Shown here: positions 7,482-12,219 of the stretch, one piece after another
Position numbering within the stretch: position 1 is the stretch's first letter
Layout: the number at the start of each line of letters is the position of its first letter
Source of the DNA: CAYZAK01 sp964476445
GTDB lineage: Bacteria > CG03 > SLGR01 > JAGXOG01
Reading direction: 5' to 3'
Length of the DNA: 12,219 nt
NCBI GenBank assembly: GCA_964476445.1
Contig: CAYZAK010000047.1
Location: forward strand, 1-12,219
Program-made: the position numbers and the translations under genes
The notes under the pieces: model-generated
What the model was told of the DNA's origin: nothing
The model's input: the letters and a program-made list of their open reading frames with translations, nothing else
Database searches by the model: none

Positions 7482-7844
7482 ATGAAAAACGTTATAATAT
7501 GCGCTTTAGTTCATCATGGTAACACCCAAAAGATAGGGCAGACTATAAAAGAGGATTTAAACGGAAAATCCCTGGATGTTACCAAGGCCTTTTTGGGGGT
7601 ATAGGATAGGCAAAACTTGTAGTTTTTTAGTTGAAAATATACTCCACAGCCGGGGCAACATATCAGCGAAAAGATATTGAATGGAAAAATGGTTTCAGGC
7701 AATAGACAATTTTAATGGATCCGAACCCCTACGGGATTTTTAAAATTATGGCTTAACAGGTGCCGTCCGGATGAGAGGAATATAAACAATACCCGGGCTT
7801 TTGCCCAAAAAACCAACAGCAGGCCGGTAAAAAATATATTATAG
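7482..7844 (+). pseudogene. Flavodoxin-family pseudogene
   Basis: An ATG at 7482 with AAGGG nine bases upstream opens a 40-codon frame, MKNVIICALVHHGNTQKIGQ, ending at TAG 7602. This is the N-terminus of a flavodoxin, with the phosphate-binding loop of FMN (HHGNTQK; usual form xSxxGNTxK). Later, in other frames, come LKIYSTAGATYQRK (family FIFSTSGxxxxK) around 7640-7680 and TPTGFLKLWLNRCRPDERNI with TRAFAQK, ending at TAG 7842-7844. The last matches the flavodoxin tail pattern TYGxxKxxGGxNxGRPxExDxxxAxxFAxxL. The middle of the fold is missing and at least two frame changes are needed, so the gene is dead. The intact ribosome site suggests that only a 40-residue stub could be made. Confidence 0.7.
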
Positions 7845-7992
7845 TCTGGCATTTGATTGTTTTTATACTGTTAATTTATACATAGCCCATATAACTCAAG
7901 ATCTCAATTTAATCTGATTAAGTACAGAACTATAGAAAAACAACTATGTATTTTATAAATGGACGAAAATTTGTTATGTACCTTAAAAATAC
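7845..7992. other. AT-rich spacer before the hydrogenase promoter
   Basis: Between the flavodoxin relic and the hyd promoter I see no gene, structured RNA or terminator. Confidence 0.5.
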
Positions 7993-8021
7993 TTGACAAA
8001 ATACTTTAAAAATATTAGATT
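7993..8021 (+). promoter_or_regulatory. Promoter of the hydrogenase operon
   Basis: A perfect -35 TTGACA (7993-7998) is followed after 17 nt by TAGATT (8016-8021, four of six consensus bases). It predicts transcription starting near 8027, giving a leader of about 55 nt before hydC. It is the only strong promoter-like pair upstream of the operon. Confidence 0.6.
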
Positions 8022-8026
8022 AAGAT

Positions 8027-8038
8027 ATCCTTAAGGAT
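8027..8038. promoter_or_regulatory. 12-bp palindrome at the predicted hyd transcription start
   Basis: ATCCTTAAGGAT is a perfect palindrome lying at the expected start of transcription, immediately left of the Rex-type site. It may be a second operator half or chance. I cannot match it to a known regulator. Confidence 0.3.
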
Positions 8039-8055
8039 TGTGATTATTTTCACAA
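8038..8055. promoter_or_regulatory. Rex-type operator (redox control of hydCBA)
   Basis: TTGTGATTATTTTCACAA is a perfect inverted repeat with 6-bp arms TTGTGA and TCACAA around a 6-bp AT spacer. It fits the Rex consensus TTGTGAnnnnnnTCACAA. It sits from about +12 to +29 relative to the predicted start, between promoter and ribosome site, where a bound repressor would block transcription. Rex leaves DNA when NADH is high, which fits an operon that disposes of NADH as hydrogen. CRP-type proteins recognise the same TGTGA-N6-TCACA core, so the regulator remains an inference. Confidence 0.65.
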
Positions 8056-8081
8056 GCTGTGGATATCATTTAGGAGACACA

Positions 8082-8537
8082 ATGACGGAAAATAATATAG
8101 TAAAAAAATCTGTAGAAAAACATGGAAGAAGCCGGCAAAGCCTTCTGCCTATTTTGCAGGATATAGTAAGGCAGAACAGCTGTCTGTCCGAATATAACAT
8201 GGTTAAAGTAGCCAAGGAACTTGATATGTCGCCCGCAGAAGTTTACGGGGTGGCTTCTTTTTACGCTTTTCTGGACACCCGACCGCTTGGGGAAAACATA
8301 ATAAGAGTATGCAAAACCATAGTATGTTACATGCACGGTCAGGATAAGATAGTAAAAGCTATAGAAAATAAGTTGAAAATAAAACTCGGTGAGACAACAC
8401 CGGACGGTAAATTTAGTTTTCTTCCCACAAACTGCATAGGCCAATGCCATAAAGGCCCGGCCATGCTTATAAACGACAATATTTACAGCAATCTCACTCC
8501 TGAGAAGGCGATCAGCGCTCTGGAGGAATATCTCTAA
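8082..8537 (+). CDS. hydC: NADH-dependent [FeFe]-hydrogenase subunit HydC (NuoE-like, [2Fe-2S])
   Basis: 151 residues, the compact NuoE/HydC length. This thioredoxin-fold subunit carries one [2Fe-2S] cluster and partners the NADH/FMN subunit HydB. The four ligands fit the family spacing: C77 and C82 (C-x4-C in VCKTIVCYMHG), then C118 and C122 (C-x3-C in NCIGQCHKGP). The N-terminal helical region includes SPAEVYGVASFYAF, the classic NuoE block. I chose ATG 8082, with GGAG at 8073-8076 five bases upstream. A GTG at 8040 would add 14 residues that overlap the Rex-type site and are not family-like. It is the first gene of hydCBA, the same order as in Thermotoga maritima, and is followed after 4 nt by hydB. 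Control is probably through the promoter at 7993 and the operator at 8038. Confidence 0.95.
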   Translation: MTENNIVKKSVEKHGRSRQSLLPILQDIVRQNSCLSEYNMVKVAKELDMSPAEVYGVASFYAFLDTRPLGENIIRVCKTIVCYMHGQDKIVKAIENKLKIKLGETTPDGKFSFLPTNCIGQCHKGPAMLINDNIYSNLTPEKAISALEEYL

Positions 8538-8541
8538 ACTT

Positions 8542-9729
8542 ATGGACAGCAAGAAAAGAAAAAAATTAATAAAAGAACATAAAAAACGCGTCAATCTCAT
8601 TTTTAAAAAATGTATATGGGAGGAGTTTCTGGCTCAAGTTCTGGAAATGACCCCTGAAGAAATGCTGGACAGAGTTAAGGAGTCCGGACTTAGGGGACGG
8701 GGCGGCGCTGGATTTCCAACATGGTTAAAGTGGAAATCCGCCCGGGATGCCGAATCAGTTGAAAAATTTATAATATGCAATGCCGATGAAGGAGAGCCGG
8801 GCACCTTTAAGGACAGGGCCATATTAAAGAAACAGGCCGGAAAGGTCTTTCCAGGTATGTTGGTCTGCGCCAAGGTTATAGGGGCGGAGAAAGGTTTTAT
8901 CTATCTCCGTGGAGAATATGCCTATCTTTTACCCCAGCTTTCCCGGGAAGTTGATAATTTTAATAAGAAGTTAAAGGAAAAGGGAGAATGTTTTAATATA
9001 GAGATCAAACTTGGAAGCGGGGCTTACGTCTGTGGAGAGGAAACAGCGCTCATAGAATCCCTTGAGGGAAACCGTGGGGAACCCAGGAATAAACCTCCAT
9101 TTCCAACTACGGAAGGGTACCTTGGAAAACCCACCGTGGTGCACAATGTGGAGACTCTGGTTTACGCTTCGATTATTATTTCCGAAGGGCCTAAGTGTTT
9201 TAAAAAGCTAGGAACCTCTGACTCTGCGGGGGCCAAGGTATTCTGCGTTTCGGGCGACACCGATGTCGAGGAAGGTATATACGAGTTGGAGATGGGGATG
9301 AAAATTCTGGAATTTGTTCGACTGTTCAGCGACGGGGATATAAAGGCGGTTCAGGTCGGTGGGGCTTCCGGTTTTTGTGTTCCCAGGAAAAAATTTGCGG
9401 ATACTGTGCTTGGGTTCGAAGGTATTCCCACTGGAGGAGCAATGATGCTCTTTAAAAGCAGCCGGTCAATGTACAATGTTCTTCATAACTTTCTGGAATT
9501 TTTTGTTGAGGAGTCCTGTGGGCAGTGTACTCCCTGCCGGGTTGGATGCCAGCAACTTTTGAAAGGAATAGAAGCTGTAAAAACCGGCGAAAAGCCGTCT
9601 AAGTATCTTGATGAACTCATTAAACTGGCCAAGATGATGAAAATATCCGCAAAGTGCGGTCTGGGCCAGTCCGCAGCAAATCCATTTATCTCTATAATAG
9701 AAAATTTTCGTGAGGAGGTAGTGTACTAA
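8542..9729 (+). CDS. hydB: NADH-dependent [FeFe]-hydrogenase subunit HydB (NuoF-like flavoprotein), compact form
   Basis: 395 residues with the complete NuoF core, the site where NADH hands electrons to FMN. Seen in order: the FMN loop GRGGAGFPT at 52-60, NADEGEPGTFKDR near 79-91, the nucleotide-binding GSGAYVCGEETAL at 158-170, and [4Fe-4S] ligands C326, C329, C332 (ESCGQCTPCRVG) and C372 (KCGLGQSA). Unlike T. maritima HydB (over 600 residues), it lacks the N-terminal thioredoxin-like [2Fe-2S] domain and the C-terminal two-cluster ferredoxin domain. The protein stops about 20 residues after C372. Only about 50 residues, rich in lysine, precede the FMN loop. The ATG lies 4 nt after hydC, and the only Shine-Dalgarno (GGAGG at 8522) is 15 nt away, so translational coupling is likely. 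The missing modules argue against electron bifurcation. E. coli NuoF has a comparable core, but here the neighbour is a hydrogenase. Confidence 0.95.
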   Translation: MDSKKRKKLIKEHKKRVNLIFKKCIWEEFLAQVLEMTPEEMLDRVKESGLRGRGGAGFPTWLKWKSARDAESVEKFIICNADEGEPGTFKDRAILKKQAGKVFPGMLVCAKVIGAEKGFIYLRGEYAYLLPQLSREVDNFNKKLKEKGECFNIEIKLGSGAYVCGEETALIESLEGNRGEPRNKPPFPTTEGYLGKPTVVHNVETLVYASIIISEGPKCFKKLGTSDSAGAKVFCVSGDTDVEEGIYELEMGMKILEFVRLFSDGDIKAVQVGGASGFCVPRKKFADTVLGFEGIPTGGAMMLFKSSRSMYNVLHNFLEFFVEESCGQCTPCRVGCQQLLKGIEAVKTGEKPSKYLDELIKLAKMMKISAKCGLGQSAANPFISIIENFREEVVY

Positions 9730-9739
9730 AGGGGATTTA

Positions 9740-11521
9740 ATGAGCAAAAAAGTAACTCTTAAAATTAATAACATAGAAGTTAAGGTAGAGCCGGGTTCAA
9801 CCATATTGGATGCGGCCAGTAAACTTAATATAAAAATTCCAACTCTCTGCAATCACCCTGATTTGGATGTGGCTGGTAACTGCCGGGTATGCGTGGTTGA
9901 ACAGAAAGGAGCTAATGCACTTCAGGCCTCTTGCGCCACCCCGGTTTCAGAGGGGATGGAGATCCAGACCAACACCCGGAAAGTCCGGGAGGCCAGAAAA
10001 TCAGTTATATCTTTACTGCTATCGGAACATGTAAATGACTGTTTACGATGTTACAAAAACGGGAACTGCGAGCTTCAGAATCTGGCTACCGAATATACGG
10101 TAGAGGCCGATACCTTTATAAACGTGCTGCAAAATTATACAATTGACAAGTCCTCTCCATCCATACAGAAAGACGATACTAAATGCGTCAAGTGTCAGCG
10201 ATGCGTCAGGACATGTCAGAATTTACAGGATGTCAGCGCTCTTTGGGTTGCTCACAAAGGCAGCCGGAATAAAATTTCTACTTTTCTTGATAAGCCCCTT
10301 GATTATGTGGTATGCACTAACTGTGGACAGTGTGTAAACCGTTGTCCCACCGGCGCATTGGTTGAGAGAAACAGCATTGAAGAAGTGTGGGAAGTTATAG
10401 ATGACCCTGAAAAACATGTGGTTGTTCAGACCGCACCTGCAGTAAGGGTGGCTTTGGGTGAAACGCTGGGTATCCCCCCCGGGGAGCGGGTAACCGGAAA
10501 GATGGTTACTGTACTGAAACGTCTCGGTTTTGACAAAGTATTTGATACCAACTTTACTGCAGATCTTACTATTATTGAGGAAGGGCATGAGCTTTTAGGT
10601 CGTCTGACAACCGCCCTTAAGGATGGTGGTGAAACGGCACTACCTCAGTTTACCTCCTGTTCGCCCGGCTGGATAAAGTATATAGAGCATGAGTTCCCGG
10701 AAATATTAGACCATCTTTCTACTTGCAAATCTCCCCAGCAGATGTTTGGGGCCCTAGCAAAAACATACTACGCCCGTAAGGCGGGTATAGACCCGGAAAA
10801 TATAATTGTTGTTTCAGTAATGCCCTGTACTGCAAAAAAGTACGAGGCCGAAAGGCCAGAAATGAACTCTAGCGGATATCAAGATGTGGATTATGTTATA
10901 ACTACCCGGGAGCTGGGACATATGATAAATCAGTCTGGTATATACTTTAATAATCTGGAAGAAACCAGATGTGACAGTCTGCTGGGAACCCATACCGGAG
11001 CAGCCGTAATATTCGGGGCAACTGGTGGAGTCATGGAAGCGGCGTTGAGGACTGCTTATGAGGTAGTGACCGGCCGTGAGGTTCCTTTTGATAATCTAAA
11101 TATAACTTCTGTACGGGGCATGGATGGAGTGCGAGAAGCTTCGGTAAAGATCGAAGGCTGTCTTGAACAGTGGAAATTTTTAGAGGGAGCCGAACTCAAA
11201 GTTGCCGTGGCCCACGGACTGGCTAACGCCAGAAAACTTGCCGCCCAGGCTGCAGAAGGTTCTTCACCGTATCACTTTATTGAGGTAATGGCCTGTCCCG
11301 GAGGTTGTCTTGGAGGTGGTGGACAACCCATCCCCACCAGTATGAATATAAGGCAAAGAAGAATGGATGCCATATACTCCGAAGATGAGTCCCTGGAATT
11401 CAGGAAGTCACACGACAACCCGGAGATAAAAAAGTTATACAAAAATTTTTTGAAAGAGCCTCTGGGAGAAAAACCGCATAAATTACTCCATACCCGGTAC
11501 ACAAAAAGAAAAAAATACTAG
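9740..11521 (+). CDS. hydA: [FeFe]-hydrogenase catalytic subunit HydA
   Basis: 593 residues, close to CpI (574) and shorter than T. maritima HydA (645). It reduces protons at the H-cluster using electrons from HydB/HydC. Domains in order: [2Fe-2S] ferredoxin (C37, C48, C51, C65), His-Cys [4Fe-4S] motif (H97, C101, C104, C110) and two-cluster ferredoxin (C149-C159 and C192-C202). The H-cluster domain has TSCSPGW at 305-311, MPCTAKKYE at 361-369 and EVMACPGGCLGGGGQP at 515-530. The small-subunit-like tail ends the protein. Proton-relay residues of CpI align with E281, E284, R288, C307 and S327. The first signature has serine (S308) where CpI has the cluster-ligating second cysteine; this TSCSP form is, from memory, common in multimeric HydA. 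No C-terminal [2Fe-2S] extension is present. The ATG follows hydB after 10 nt, with GGGG seven bases upstream. No hydE, hydF or hydG maturase is in the window. Confidence 0.97.
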   Translation: MSKKVTLKINNIEVKVEPGSTILDAASKLNIKIPTLCNHPDLDVAGNCRVCVVEQKGANALQASCATPVSEGMEIQTNTRKVREARKSVISLLLSEHVNDCLRCYKNGNCELQNLATEYTVEADTFINVLQNYTIDKSSPSIQKDDTKCVKCQRCVRTCQNLQDVSALWVAHKGSRNKISTFLDKPLDYVVCTNCGQCVNRCPTGALVERNSIEEVWEVIDDPEKHVVVQTAPAVRVALGETLGIPPGERVTGKMVTVLKRLGFDKVFDTNFTADLTIIEEGHELLGRLTTALKDGGETALPQFTSCSPGWIKYIEHEFPEILDHLSTCKSPQQMFGALAKTYYARKAGIDPENIIVVSVMPCTAKKYEAERPEMNSSGYQDVDYVITTRELGHMINQSGIYFNNLEETRCDSLLGTHTGAAVIFGATGGVMEAALRTAYEVVTGREVPFDNLNITSVRGMDGVREASVKIEGCLEQWKFLEGAELKVAVAHGLANARKLAAQAAEGSSPYHFIEVMACPGGCLGGGGQPIPTSMNIRQRRMDAIYSEDESLEFRKSHDNPEIKKLYKNFLKEPLGEKPHKLLHTRYTKRKKY

Positions 11522-11731
11522 GCTTCCGGAATTAATTCCTAAAATATAAAGTACTTTTCTAATATTTTTTTTACTGTTGGATTCCAATTTCCGCTTTTTA
11601 ATTTAAAGGTCCGGTTTTTTATCCCGGTTATCCGTAAATATTACAAATCTTTAAACTGGATAATTTGTTAGGGAGCGTGAATTATATTAGAATTATAAAG
11701 TCAGCCGGTGGCAATAAATATAATCTATAAA

Positions 11732-11941
11732 ATGAAAGATTGGATAAAAATAAATCTTGAAGTAAATATGGCAGAGGCAAAAATAATAAAAGGAATGCTG
11801 GAGTCAAATTCTATTCCGGTAAAATTAAAGTATGATGTAGCTGGCCAGCTTTACGGAATTACTGTAGGGGGATTGGAAAGGGTAGGAATTTTAGTTCCTG
11901 AAAACTATAAAAAAGTTGCAGAGGCTCTTCTTGAAAAATAG
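11732..11941 (+). CDS. DUF2007-type small protein
   Basis: 69 residues starting MKDWIKINLEVN. The ensuing AEAKIIKGMLESNSIPV, GQLYGITVGGLERVGILVPE and AEALLEK match the DUF2007 (putative signal-transducing) pattern of an alpha-beta fold: charged first strand, helix with AxxIKGxLESxGIPV, GG turn, IxVPExxxxxAxxLL. Function is unknown; members occur as small cytoplasmic proteins or fused to zinc ribbons. An in-frame GTG at 11708 would add eight residues outside the domain. Neither start has a good Shine-Dalgarno. It lies about 210 nt after hydA with no obvious terminator between, so read-through from the hydrogenase operon is possible, but nothing links them functionally. Confidence 0.8.
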   Translation: MKDWIKINLEVNMAEAKIIKGMLESNSIPVKLKYDVAGQLYGITVGGLERVGILVPENYKKVAEALLEK

Positions 11942-12219
11942 GCCCAAAAAAATAGTTGGTTTAAATTAAATTTGTAAAATACCTACATAGGGCCGTAATA
12001 ACAAAGTGTTCTAGTATGGGATTAAACACCAGATTAGTCGGTTTGTTGTAGGGGAACAATACCGGAGTACTACCTAAAATTAAGAAAAATACAAATTCAT
12101 AAAGACAAGGTAAACCAAAGTATTTTTGGGTTTACAAAAGATTACAGTCCTATTAGAAAATAGGAGGTTGTGTCAAGTTTTTTCTGTAATTTAGCCATTG
12201 TCAATCTTTAATTTAAAAC
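11942..12219. other. Gene-free right end of the window
   Basis: No supported gene. The last 60 bases have two TGTCAA hexamers 29 bp apart (12171 and 12200) and an AGGAGG at 12162-12167 with no useful frame behind it. The pattern resembles the edge of a transposable element, whose body would lie beyond the window. I found no transposase frame. Confidence 0.4.

Noticed and set aside
8070..8600. Open frame of 176 codons on the minus strand
   Set aside because: It is antisense to hydC, which has complete [2Fe-2S] ligands and a good ribosome site. Its translation is cysteine- and tyrosine-rich without domain-like blocks.
10223..10588. Open frame of 121 codons on the minus strand
   Set aside because: It is antisense to the ferredoxin and H-cluster region of hydA, with no independent support.
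8082..11521. Interpretation as a complex I (NuoEFG) fragment
   Set aside because: The third gene has the full H-cluster signatures of an [FeFe]-hydrogenase, and no other nuo gene is present.
11528..11539. GGAATTAATTCC palindrome after hydA as a terminator
   Set aside because: It is a perfect dyad but AT-rich with no loop and no adjoining T-run, so it would not make a stable terminator hairpin.

Overview
The window is about 12.2 kb of AT-rich bacterial chromosome. It carries a trimeric [FeFe]-hydrogenase operon, release factor 3, a class II CPD photolyase and a DUF362 protein. A fermentative anaerobe that sometimes meets light fits this. The base composition and gene content suit a Bacillota-like (clostridial or halanaerobial) lineage, but no marker here fixes the phylum. 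There are no tRNA or rRNA genes, no CRISPR array and no intact transposase.

Layout from the left: (1) the tail of a DUF362 gene, then a minus-strand pair made of an intact pyridoxamine-phosphate-oxidase-fold gene followed 3 nt later by a decayed PEP-synthase/PPDK-type ATP-binding gene; (2) a plus-strand relic of a Fic-family gene at about 1830-2085; (3) prfC and an MFS transporter, 2 nt apart and probably one transcript; (4) roughly 1 kb of AT-rich DNA (5072-6081) with a GC-rich 27-bp tandem repeat, a minus-strand micro-ORF with a strong ribosome site, a TTGACA promoter and an orphan ORF of about 66 codons; (5) a class II photolyase followed by a flavodoxin relic; (6) the hydCBA hydrogenase operon, with its own promoter and a perfect 6-6-6 inverted repeat matching the Rex operator; (7) a DUF2007 small protein and a gene-free right end.

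The best functional story is the hydrogenase. HydC (NuoE-like), HydB (NuoF-like) and HydA form an NADH-linked [FeFe]-hydrogenase. HydB lacks both the N-terminal [2Fe-2S] and the C-terminal ferredoxin modules, and HydA lacks the C-terminal [2Fe-2S] extension of the bifurcating Thermotoga enzyme. This points to a compact, ferredoxin-independent NADH:H+ oxidoreductase. A Rex-type site between promoter and ribosome site would tie its expression to the NADH/NAD+ ratio.

The second theme is decay. Three recognisable protein families (PEP-synthase N-domain, Fic, flavodoxin) survive only as fragments spread over two or three frames, while the neighbouring genes are fully open. The apparently empty stretches are therefore mostly old gene remains.
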